DNA from: Victivallaceae bacterium
GTDB lineage: Bacteria; Chlamydiota; Chlamydiia; Chlamydiales; Chlamydiaceae
Assembly (NCBI GenBank): GCA_036659455.1
Contig: JAVXCN010000002.1
Coordinates: forward strand, 1-64,000
Reading direction: 5' to 3'
DNA length: 64,000 bases
Shown here: positions 1 through 7,064 of the stretch, piece by piece
Numbering within the stretch: position 1 is the stretch's first letter
Layout of the letters: every line of letters starts with the position of its first letter
Notes under the pieces: generated by a model
Databases searched by the model: none
What the model was told of the DNA's origin: nothing
What the model saw: the letters and a program-made list of their open reading frames with translations, nothing else
Program-made: the position numbers and the translations under genes

Positions 1-393
<393 letters not shown>

Positions 394-403
394 TTTTATC
401 ATA

Positions 404-426
404 GAGAAAGCTTAATAAGCTTTCTC
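404..426 (+). other. Perfect 10-bp hairpin in the 23S-5S spacer
   Basis: Positions 404-413 (gagaaagctt) and 417-426 (aagctttctc) are perfect complements around a 3-nt loop. No T-tract follows, so this is unlikely to be a terminator. It lies about 10 nt beyond the 23S end and is probably a processing stem of the precursor rRNA. That role is inferred from its position. Confidence 0.5.
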
Positions 427-532
427 GTTGAATTTATGATGATCCATTTAAGTTTAATAGTTTTTCGTGAACTTTTGTTCTTAAACGTCATTTAATGTAG
501 GTGAATGCTTCATTACTAAATATATTAATAGC

Positions 533-651
533 TAGCTTGGTGACTATAGAGGAAGGGATACACCTGATCTCATTCCGAACTCAGAAGTTAAGCCTTTTAT
601 CGCCGATGGTACTATGCACAAGAGTATGGAAGAGTAGGTTGTTGCCAAGCT
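533..651 (+). rRNA. rrf: 5S ribosomal RNA
   Basis: The gene is about 118 nt. Its closing helix is visible as gcttggtgac (535-544) pairing with gttgccaagc (641-650). The internal block ccgaactcagaagttaagc near 576-594 is the usual 5S loop region. A run of seven T (651-657) directly follows the closing helix, so helix plus T-run can end rRNA transcription. The ends are placed from the helix and may be off by 1-3 nt. Confidence 0.93.
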
Positions 652-659
652 TTTTTTAT

Positions 660-1165
660 TAAGTTTTATAGCGTTATCATTTCAGTTTTTGTTTCTTTTA
701 TATCTTTCAGTTTGTTTTCTTGTTGTAAATTACGTTTCTTTTTACCCTTAAATAAGTAATAGATTTTGTTTATTCTTTAGTATTAATTTTATGGCTGTAT
801 TTGTTGTTTAAAGATAATTTTTTAAATACAATATGGTTTTAATGAAATTTAATTGTAAAAATAATCTTCTATATTCTGCTGCAACGGGCGTGTAGCTTTT
901 AAATGAAGAGTTACATGCGTATTAATGAAGAGTTACATGCGTATTAGTGTCTCTGGGTTTGGGTATTGGTGTTAATTGCTTCTTAGTGGCTGCTTATTCT
1001 TCTTTTGTGTCGAGATATCAATAAACGGCGTATACAAAACTCATTATCAATCATAAAACGGATCAACGAATCGTCTTTGAGAAAAGAACGATAAGTTCCC
1101 AAAGGCTTTAAGATTAATTGTTAATTTTGTTTTCAAAAGTTTGGATATTTAAAAAAAGTCTATAA
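660..1165. other. AT-rich gap between 5S rRNA and the 3' end of nqrF
   Basis: About 500 bp with no credible reading frame on either strand. It is AT-rich, with a short tandem repeat at 902-945. I see no tRNA and no strong terminator. It lies between the end of the rRNA operon and the convergent nqrF. Confidence 0.6.
902..945. repeat. Two perfect tandem copies of a 22-bp unit
   Basis: The unit aatgaagagttacatgcgtatt is present at 902-923 and again at 924-945 without mismatch. It lies in noncoding DNA. Two copies suggest a recent slippage or duplication event; no function is apparent. Confidence 0.85.
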
Positions 1166-2464
1166 CTAGCTTCCGAAATCATCCAATATAATCGAACTTC
1201 GAGGAACACCGTAATCTTCCAATAATTTAAGAATGCTTTTATTGTGCATGGGTGGTCCGCATACGTAAAATAGGTAATCTTCAGGATTTTCCAGTAATTT
1301 CAGTTGCCCCAGCTCAAAGGCTTTAAATAAAAAGTTAGTCTTAATAGGATTATTGATGTCCCATCCGTCTGCTATATCTTCAGGGAGCGGTTCCGATAGG
1401 ACTAAATGGTAATGGAAGTTGGGAAATTCTTTTTCCAGTTCCAGATAATCTTGTCCATAAATGTTTTCTTTTAAGGATCGAGCACCATACCATAAGCTGA
1501 TATCTCTTTGAGAATGCTTATCTTTGAGTAAATCGGATATGTGACTACGCCCAAATGAAGATCCTGCTCCTCCTATAAGGAAAATAAGAGGCTTTATGTT
1601 GTCCTGCATAAAAGATTCGCCGTAAGGGCCTGTCATTGTGATAAAATCTCCAGGTTTGCGAGAAAAAAGATATGACGAACACAAACCCCACGGTATATTT
1701 TCTTGAATGCGATTGTCTTTCATCGGTGGTATTGCAATTCGTATGTTAAATTTTAGGAAAGGAGCTTCTTTCGGATAAGAAGCAAGAGAATATGCCCTTG
1801 AATCAGCGTTAGGAGTTAACATGGAAAAATCGATTTTCCTGTTAAATATATCCAATTTTTCCCAATCCGAATAATAAAGAGAATCCATCGTAGATTTCCA
1901 ATCCGAAGTATTTGTTGTAAATGGGGGAACATATATTTGTAAGTATCCGCCCGGTTTATAGGGAATGACGGACGAATCGTTCAACTTAATCACTAATTCC
2001 TTGATAAAAGTCGCTACATTTGCATTGGAGACGACGGTACCTGTCCACGTAGAAGCCGTAAGATATCGTTCTTCAACGAGTACCGAAAGATCGTGATGAA
2101 TTTTGTATTGGCATGATAAACGCCATCCTGAGTTTAGTTGTTTTTTTGAAAATGTGGACTTATCGATGTCAAGAGGAGTACCGACTCCGTCGGTAATTTG
2201 CAGTTTACATTGTTTGCAAGTTGCTTTACCGCCACAAGGAGAAGGTATTCCTATGCCTTCATTTTGAAGAGCGTTAAGCAAGGAAATACCTTCCGGTACA
2301 ATTTTTATTAAACTATCATCGTCATTGATTTTAATTTTGCAGGGCTTAGAACTTAAAAGATACTTTTTTACCAAAAGGATGAAAAAGCACAAAAAAACAC
2401 ATACGAGAGCAAATACGATACTTGAAATACCGATAAGCTTAAGGCTCTGAAGCCCCAAAAACAT
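1166..2464 (-). CDS. nqrF: Na+-translocating NADH:quinone reductase subunit F
   Basis: NqrF is the NADH-oxidising subunit of the sodium-pumping Nqr complex. Electrons pass from NADH through FAD to a 2Fe-2S centre. The 432-residue protein has an N-terminal membrane helix (about residues 10-32) and a ferredoxin-type domain with C77, C83, C86 and C118. An FAD-binding segment containing RAYSLASYP and a C-terminal NAD-binding region with YVCGPP follow. Length and order fit the family. In Chlamydia the other nqr genes lie elsewhere in the chromosome. Downstream lies the rRNA operon in the opposite direction; upstream is yajC on the same strand. Confidence 0.95.
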   Translation of the reverse strand: MFLGLQSLKLIGISSIVFALVCVFLCFFILLVKKYLLSSKPCKIKINDDDSLIKIVPEGISLLNALQNEGIGIPSPCGGKATCKQCKLQITDGVGTPLDIDKSTFSKKQLNSGWRLSCQYKIHHDLSVLVEERYLTASTWTGTVVSNANVATFIKELVIKLNDSSVIPYKPGGYLQIYVPPFTTNTSDWKSTMDSLYYSDWEKLDIFNRKIDFSMLTPNADSRAYSLASYPKEAPFLKFNIRIAIPPMKDNRIQENIPWGLCSSYLFSRKPGDFITMTGPYGESFMQDNIKPLIFLIGGAGSSFGRSHISDLLKDKHSQRDISLWYGARSLKENIYGQDYLELEKEFPNFHYHLVLSEPLPEDIADGWDINNPIKTNFLFKAFELGQLKLLENPEDYLFYVCGPPMHNKSILKLLEDYGVPRSSIILDDFGS

Positions 2465-2540
2465 ATGAAGACCTTAAAAAAGATAATACATGAGAAGAAT
2501 TAACAACTTTATTATCTAAAAACAATTAAAAAATAATGAT

Positions 2541-2924
2541 TCAACCGTTTTCTTTAGGGGTCTCATTCGTTTTGTTAAAAGTATCGGCAATTGCGGCTTT
2601 CAAAACTTCCATTTTTCCGTTCTCTATAGATAGAACGACAGTATTTTCTCTTACTTCGTCTACAGTGCCTATAATACCCATCGCTGTGACTTTATCTCCT
2701 TTTTTAAGAGATTTTTGTCTTTCTACGGCTGCTTGTCGTCTTTTTTTCTCTGGTCTCCACAAAATGAAATAAAAGAAAACTAATGCAATGCCAATCATAA
2801 CCACGGGTTGTAACGTGGATGAAGAAAATAAAGAACGGGCACCTTGTGCTTGTTCTTCAGCAAACAATTTAAAATTCGATACGGTTAATAAAGAGATTAC
2901 CGAAAGTATAAAGGTATGAATCAT
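2541..2924 (-). CDS. yajC: Preprotein translocase accessory protein YajC
   Basis: YajC is a small inner-membrane protein associated with the SecDF complex. The 127-residue product has an N-terminal hydrophobic stretch that may be a signal peptide, one strong membrane helix at about residues 40-56, and the charged C-terminal part with KKGDKVTAMGIIGTV that is typical of the family. It lies 76 bp upstream of nqrF on the same strand. A plus-strand frame over the same bases is a shadow. Confidence 0.92.
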   Translation of the reverse strand: MIHTFILSVISLLTVSNFKLFAEEQAQGARSLFSSSTLQPVVMIGIALVFFYFILWRPEKKRRQAAVERQKSLKKGDKVTAMGIIGTVDEVRENTVVLSIENGKMEVLKAAIADTFNKTNETPKENG

Positions 2925-3148
2925 TGTGACCCTTCCGTGAAAAATTATCTAAAAGAACACCATCGTTTCACGAAGACCGATTGTTCATACAGAACTTTCG
3001 AACCGCTCAGACGATTATCCAACAGCACGTCATGGAATGTCATCATTTCGAATGACATCTGTCACGAGGAAGGATACCTAAGAATGACTTTTTTAGGGAA
3101 TAAAAACTTTTTTTACTGGAAAAACTCGGTTATCAAATGGCTAAGTTA
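2925..3148. other. Noncoding gap between the methyltransferase gene and yajC
   Basis: A 224-bp gap between two minus-strand genes. It contains a 7-bp inverted repeat (atgtcat at 3037-3043, atgacat at 3052-3058) without a T-tract. A 78-codon plus-strand frame here has no recognisable features and overlaps yajC; I do not count it as a gene. Confidence 0.5.
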
Positions 3149-4363
3149 CTAATTATTTAAAGTAACCGACGAATCTTTTTGTAAAACGGCAATATTTTCT
3201 AGGTGAGGAGAATAGGGGAATTGATCAATCGGTTGCATAGCCGTTATTCGATAACCGGCATCAACGAGTTCTCGACAATCGGCAAACTGTGTTTTGGGAT
3301 TGCAGGACACATAAATGATTTTGGGAGCGTCGAATCTTAAAAGATATTTGATAATTTTAGATTGCAGTCCTGAACGCGGCGGATCCAAAATTAGGACATC
3401 CGGCTTCAGAGACGATCCTCTTATAAATGACTTAACATCGTTTTGTTCTACCGTCATTGATTCAATACGATTGATAACGAGATTCATATTCGCCGAACAT
3501 ACGGCATCTTTGTTGAGCTCAACTCCTATGACTTGTTTGACGAAAGGAGCGAGCATTATTCCTATAGTGCCTGAACCGCAAAAAAGGTCAAAAAGAACCT
3601 GATCTTTACGTAGTTCGGCTAATGTTAAAATAGTTTTGAAGAGATTGGAAAATTGTAAATTATTCGGTTGAAAAAAAGCATCGGGTTTTACGACGAACTT
3701 ATGTTTAATTGAAGTTTCAGGAAGATCGACATCGATGATGATGTAATCTTTCCCGTAGAGACACGATTGAATATAGCTCGTAGGGACGCCTTTGCGCGCG
3801 TATTTCTTTCTCCAAATAAAAGATGTTAAAGGCGCTCCGTTTTTTAAATCTTCAACAAGCGAAAGTATCGTTTTTTCATTCAAAGTATACTGAGGGTTTC
3901 CCGATGTAGTTAAGATGACCATGAGTTCTTGGGTTGAAGGAGATTTTCTTACGGTCAAAGAGCATAAGGAGCCTTTATTTTTCGGAGCATAATAAGATCG
4001 AATTTTAGGGTTTTGATCCCACCAGTTTCTGGTTATTTGGAGACATCTGATGATTGCCCTATCAGCCAGAAGACAGCTATCGATATTCAAAGTACGTTTC
4101 GGTTGGCCCAAAGATAATAGACCGAGATACCTTTCGCCGGACAGGGTGTCCGAAAATGAAAACTCCATTTTATTTCTAAAGTTTTTCGGTTGACTACAAG
4201 GGATAAGGGGGTGAACGTTACTATTTGCTTCTAAGAGATTGGAAAAAAGACTTAAGAGATCCTTTTCTTTCCTATCGATACCGTCTTTAAAATAGGTGTC
4301 ATGAGGATAAGAACATCCTCCGCAGCTCCCGTAATAAGGACAGACGATTGTTCGATCGTCCAT
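3149..4363 (-). CDS. rumA: RNA 5-methyluridine methyltransferase (RumA/RlmD-TrmA family)
   Basis: This SAM-dependent enzyme methylates C5 of a uridine in 23S rRNA or tRNA; which one cannot be read from the sequence. An N-terminal iron-sulfur site is visible (C8, C14, C17 in CPYYGSCGGC, with a fourth cysteine near residue 98). The SAM site is LFDLFCGSGTIG and the nucleophile motif is SCNP near the C-terminus. The length of 404 residues is normal, although the TRAM domain common in RlmD is absent. The foreign element begins 69 bp upstream of its start codon, so its promoter may now lie within or next to the insertion. Confidence 0.9.
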   Translation of the reverse strand: MDDRTIVCPYYGSCGGCSYPHDTYFKDGIDRKEKDLLSLFSNLLEANSNVHPLIPCSQPKNFRNKMEFSFSDTLSGERYLGLLSLGQPKRTLNIDSCLLADRAIIRCLQITRNWWDQNPKIRSYYAPKNKGSLCSLTVRKSPSTQELMVILTTSGNPQYTLNEKTILSLVEDLKNGAPLTSFIWRKKYARKGVPTSYIQSCLYGKDYIIIDVDLPETSIKHKFVVKPDAFFQPNNLQFSNLFKTILTLAELRKDQVLFDLFCGSGTIGIMLAPFVKQVIGVELNKDAVCSANMNLVINRIESMTVEQNDVKSFIRGSSLKPDVLILDPPRSGLQSKIIKYLLRFDAPKIIYVSCNPKTQFADCRELVDAGYRITAMQPIDQFPYSPHLENIAVLQKDSSVTLNN

Positions 4364-4423
4364 GATGAATGTATTCCGAATAAAGTTTTTCCAGATCTTA
4401 ATTAAGACATTTATTTTTCCATA

Positions 4424-4431
4424 GAAAAAAA
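4424..4431. repeat. Probable target-site duplication, left copy (gaaaaaaa)
   Basis: The 8-mer gaaaaaaa directly precedes the left inverted repeat and recurs directly after the right one at 6645-6652. Eight base pairs is the usual duplication size for IS1595-family elements. The sequence is low in complexity, so chance is possible, but the exact adjacency on both sides supports it. Confidence 0.65.
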
Positions 4432-4456
4432 TGGACTTATATAAAAAGTTACCCTA
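4432..4456 (+). repeat. Left terminal inverted repeat of the element
   Basis: Positions 4433-4456 (starting ggacttatata and ending agttaccctá without accent: agttaccct then a) match the reverse complement of 6620-6643 at 23 of 24 positions. Including 4432/6644 gives 25 positions with two mismatches. The outer end reads tggac on the left and gggac on the right. Confidence 0.88.
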
Positions 4457-4534
4457 GATAAATAAAAAATGCGAGTTCATTATGTTTTATAATTAGCACT
4501 TAACTACCTTAAAATGATCCTATATAAGGGGGGT

Positions 4535-5255
4535 ATGGAAACACAGTGCCAATCACTCATTGATTTTCTTGCCTTCTTTAAGGATGAAGAAACTTGCATT
4601 AAACACTTTGAAGCATCTCGTTTTTGCAATGGTGAATACTGCGCTCACTGCGGGCATACCAGCATTTACCGCATGAAAGGCGGTCGTTTTCGTTGTGCTA
4701 AATGCAAACAGGATTTTACTATCAAAACCAATACTATCTTTGGCGAAAGTAAGTTGACCCTTCGTAAATGGTTTGTGGCTATCTACCTGTTAACCATCAG
4801 CACTAAGGGTATTTCTTCCATCCAGCTTGCAAAGCATGTTGGTGTTACGCAGAAAACAGCGTGGTTTATGGATCATCGTATTCGCCAAGCCATGCAGCAG
4901 GGCAATAACCAGCTTTTCGGCACGGTAGAAGTGGATGAAACCTATATCGGCGTAAAGAAAATAAACATGCCAGGCAAACGCATTGAAGGAACGCAAGGGC
5001 GCATTACCAAAGCTAAAACTGCTATTGTAGGGTTGGTACAGCGTGGCGGTGAAGCCCGTGCAAACGTGGTAGAGAATGTCACAATGTGTACTATTGAAAA
5101 AAAATATCGTGGAGCATGTGCAGATAGGTACGCAGCTTTATACTGATGATTTCCGTTCCTATAATAAAATAGGCTCGCTTTATCCACATGACAGGGTAGA
5201 ACATGGTCGTGGGGAATACGTCAAAATCAGAATTCTTGACCTTATAAAACACTAA
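4535..5255 (+). pseudogene. IS1595-family transposase, frameshifted and truncated
   Basis: The start at 4535 follows a ggggggt ribosome-binding site. Residues 36-57 form a zinc ribbon (CAHC...CAKC), then a helix-turn-helix-like region, then VEVDETYIG with the first catalytic Asp. The frame closes at 5146. A shift at the A8 run 5097-5104 opens a second frame to 5255 that contains YTDDFRSY, the expected second catalytic Asp, and HDRVEHGRGEYV. After that the protein ends in unrelated KIRILDLIKH. The C-terminal part with the third catalytic residue (Glu or Asn) is missing. Slippage at A8 could restore the second Asp but not the lost end. The gene is therefore probably inactive. Confidence 0.85.
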
Positions 5256-5265
5256 CGAGGGCAGC

Positions 5266-6147
5266 ATGAGCCGGAAGCCAAAAAACCATGACCACCTACC
5301 CCTCCCCTTTGAACAGGTAATAACGGGTATTTCCGATGAGCAAAAGCCTGAAACATTGCTGCTTGCTGCACGTCCGTTTCTGAAATGGGTTGGAGGCAAG
5401 CGTTCCTTACTTCCGCAACTGGAGGCAAGGCTACCACTGGAATACACCACCTACCACGAACCTTTTATTGGTGGCGGAGCGTTGTTTTTTGAAGTGCAGC
5501 CCCGCAAGGCTTGCCTCACAGATATTAACTTCCACCTTGTTCTCACCTTTCAAGCGGTGCGTGATGAGGTGGACGCGCTCATTAAGCAGCTTAAAATTCA
5601 TGGGCAACACCATGATAAAGACTATTTCCTGAAGGCACGGGATAGCTTGTTCGGTGAAAAAGAGTTTGTAAAAATTGCTGCATTATTCATATACCTGAAT
5701 AAAACATGCTATAATGGGCTTTACCGTGTCAATAAGAGTGGAAAGTTTAATGTGCCTATGGGTAGCTATAAAGACCCGGCTATTCTGGATGAGGATAACC
5801 TCCGCAATGCCTCCAAGTTGTTGCAGGGAATTGATATACAGCAACGTCCGTTTACCCAAACCCCGATTGTTAAGGGTGATTTTTACTATCTTGACCCGCC
5901 GTACCATAAGACGTATGACGGGTATAGTGGGCAGGGTTTCGCAGATGCAGAGCATGAAAAGTTAGCACAGTTGTGCCATGATATAAACAAGTCCGGCGGT
6001 TATTTCATGCTTTCCAACTCCGATACTGAATTTGTAAGAAAACTTTATAAAATCTATAGCATTGAAGATGTTATGGCATCCCGTATGGTATCGTGCAAAT
6101 CCAATCAACGGGGCAAAGAGAATGAGCTCATCATCAGAAACTACTAA
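5266..6147 (+). CDS. dam: D12-class DNA adenine methyltransferase (Dam/DpnM type)
   Basis: This enzyme transfers a methyl group from SAM to N6 of adenine in DNA and here probably protects DNA from the nuclease encoded next to it. The 293-residue protein shows the family motifs in order: WVGGK (41-45), EPFIGGG (65-71), NKTCYNGLYRVN near 145-156, and catalytic DPPY (210-213). The start follows gaggg, 10 bp beyond the transposase remnant, and the nuclease start overlaps its 3' end by 26 bp, a tight two-gene unit. Relatives often recognise GATC, but the target here is not shown by the sequence. The reading frame is intact, and codon choice differs from the chlamydial neighbours, pointing to transfer. 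Confidence 0.92.
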   Translation: MSRKPKNHDHLPLPFEQVITGISDEQKPETLLLAARPFLKWVGGKRSLLPQLEARLPLEYTTYHEPFIGGGALFFEVQPRKACLTDINFHLVLTFQAVRDEVDALIKQLKIHGQHHDKDYFLKARDSLFGEKEFVKIAALFIYLNKTCYNGLYRVNKSGKFNVPMGSYKDPAILDEDNLRNASKLLQGIDIQQRPFTQTPIVKGDFYYLDPPYHKTYDGYSGQGFADAEHEKLAQLCHDINKSGGYFMLSNSDTEFVRKLYKIYSIEDVMASRMVSCKSNQRGKENELIIRNY

Positions 6148-6622
6148 TAGCGGTGGCAAGGCTAACCATACGGGAAACCAGTTGGAACGCTTTGTAGAGC
6201 AAGCCCTGCAATCCCATAGCTACACAGAATTCTGGAATCACAAAGCCCAAGCCTTTGATAACCGGAAATCCATAGGAGGAAAGCAATATCTAAAGCAACT
6301 TCCTTGTGGACGCACCATTTATCAGACGGTGCGAAAGGTGGATTTCCTTGTTATCAACCGCGCTAAATTTCCTGACGATCTCATTATAGAGTGCAAGTGG
6401 CAGCAGTCTAAAGGCTCTGTGGATGAGAAATACCCATTTCTGCTTTATAACATCATCAACACTGGCATTCCTACGGTAATTTTATTGGATGGTGAAGGTT
6501 ACTCCGCAGCAGCAAAAAAGTGGCTGACAGATCAAGCCGACAAGGAAATGAACCTCAGCTTCTGGGGCTTATGGACAATGACTGAATTTCAAAAGAACAT
6601 TAACAACGGGTTTTTGGGTTAG
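6122..6622 (+). CDS. PD-(D/E)XK family endonuclease, putative type II restriction enzyme
   Basis: A 166-residue protein whose core fits a PD-(D/E)XK nuclease: D74 in KVDFLVI, then E90-C-K92 in LIIECKWQ with a following glutamine (Q94). Such residues bind the catalytic metal. The ATG at 6122 lies inside the end of the methyltransferase gene, which indicates translational coupling. The frame also opens 20 codons earlier at a TTG inside the methyltransferase gene, but the ATG is the better start. The TAG stop is the first three bases of the right inverted repeat. Restriction function is inferred from the active-site motif and the methyltransferase partner; a nickase or homing-type role cannot be excluded. 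It appears intact. Confidence 0.75.
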   Translation: MSSSSETTNSGGKANHTGNQLERFVEQALQSHSYTEFWNHKAQAFDNRKSIGGKQYLKQLPCGRTIYQTVRKVDFLVINRAKFPDDLIIECKWQQSKGSVDEKYPFLLYNIINTGIPTVILLDGEGYSAAAKKWLTDQADKEMNLSFWGLWTMTEFQKNINNGFLG

Positions 6623-6644
6623 GGTAACTTTGTATATAAGTCCC
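6620..6644 (-). repeat. Right terminal inverted repeat of the element
   Basis: It begins tagggtaacttt and ends ataagtccc, complementary to the left end with one internal mismatch (6632 g) and one at the outermost base. It overlaps the stop codon of the nuclease gene. Confidence 0.88.
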
Positions 6645-6652
6645 GAAAAAAA
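6645..6652. repeat. Probable target-site duplication, right copy (gaaaaaaa)
   Basis: Second copy of the 8-mer at 4424-4431, directly outside the right inverted repeat. It belongs to the A-tract that, read on the minus strand, is the T-tract of the hctA terminator. Confidence 0.65.
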
Positions 6653-6689
6653 TAAAAGCCCGTCTTAATTAAAAACGGGCTCTTTTTAA
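6646..6689 (-). terminator. Rho-independent terminator of hctA (both strands possible)
   Basis: A 7-bp stem, agcccgt (6657-6663) with acgggct (6675-6681), is followed on the minus strand by ttttattttttt and on the plus strand by cttttt. It lies 18 bp beyond the hctA stop. The element inserted into its minus-strand T-tract but left the stem whole. Confidence 0.85.
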
Positions 6690-6698
6690 AGATATGAC

Positions 6699-7064
6699 TT
6701 ACTTTCTTTTAGATTTGATGGGTTTGGAAGGTTTGACAGTGTATTTTTTAGCCGGTAATTTTTTAGAGTTTTTACTGCAAGAAGCTTTTGAATGGTGTGC
6801 ACTCATTTTTTTTCCGCAACAAACTTTTTTCGAGGTTGGGGTTTTCTTATCCATTTTTTTGATTTTTGCGGCTTTCTTTAAGGAGCCGGATTTTTCCGAT
6901 TTAATGGATTCTTTTCTATAAATTTTAGCCGTTTTTTCAAATTTTATAGATAAGGTACGGACCCGTTGAGAAGCGGCTTTATTGCCTGTTTCTGCTTTTG
7001 CTAAGTCCTTTTGTAAGGAATCCAGCAAGTGTTTCATTAATTTAAAAGTGTCTTTAAGAGCCAT
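6699..7064 (-). CDS. hctA: Histone H1-like DNA-condensing protein Hc1
   Basis: Hc1 compacts the chromosome when reticulate bodies turn into elementary bodies. The 121-residue product starts MALKDTFKLMKHLLDS and has the conserved N-terminal helical half, including AKAETGNKAASQRVRT. A lysine-rich C-terminal tail follows. Several cysteines and histidines in the tail (CCGKKMSAHH, CSK) are notable against the Lys/Ala/Pro tails I recall for other Hc1 proteins. A gaggaag ribosome-binding site sits 7 nt before the ATG. Its own terminator lies downstream, where the restriction-modification element has landed. Confidence 0.93.
   Translation of the reverse strand: MALKDTFKLMKHLLDSLQKDLAKAETGNKAASQRVRTLSIKFEKTAKIYRKESIKSEKSGSLKKAAKIKKMDKKTPTSKKVCCGKKMSAHHSKASCSKNSKKLPAKKYTVKPSKPIKSKRK

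Larger units (their letters stand above)
4432..6644. mobile_element. IS1595-like element carrying a restriction-modification pair
   Basis: A 2213-bp insertion bounded by inverted repeats (4432-4456 and 6620-6644) and an apparent 8-bp duplication (gaaaaaaa). Inside, all on the plus strand, are a frameshifted and C-terminally truncated IS1595-type transposase, a Dam-type adenine methyltransferase and a PD-(D/E)XK nuclease. It interrupts the hctA to rumA order seen in other chlamydiae. Codon use and base composition look richer in G and C than the flanks. Intact ends suggest it arrived by transposition. The broken transposase suggests it is now fixed or needs help in trans. Bounds are read directly; family assignment rests on the transposase. 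Confidence 0.85.

Noticed and set aside
2985-3025. tRNA-like T-loop (ttcgaacc) in the yajC-rumA gap
   Set aside because: No acceptor or anticodon stems can be formed around it.
2916-3152. 78-codon plus-strand frame between yajC and rumA
   Set aside because: No known motif or ribosome-binding site, overlaps the start of yajC on the other strand, and composition looks noncoding.
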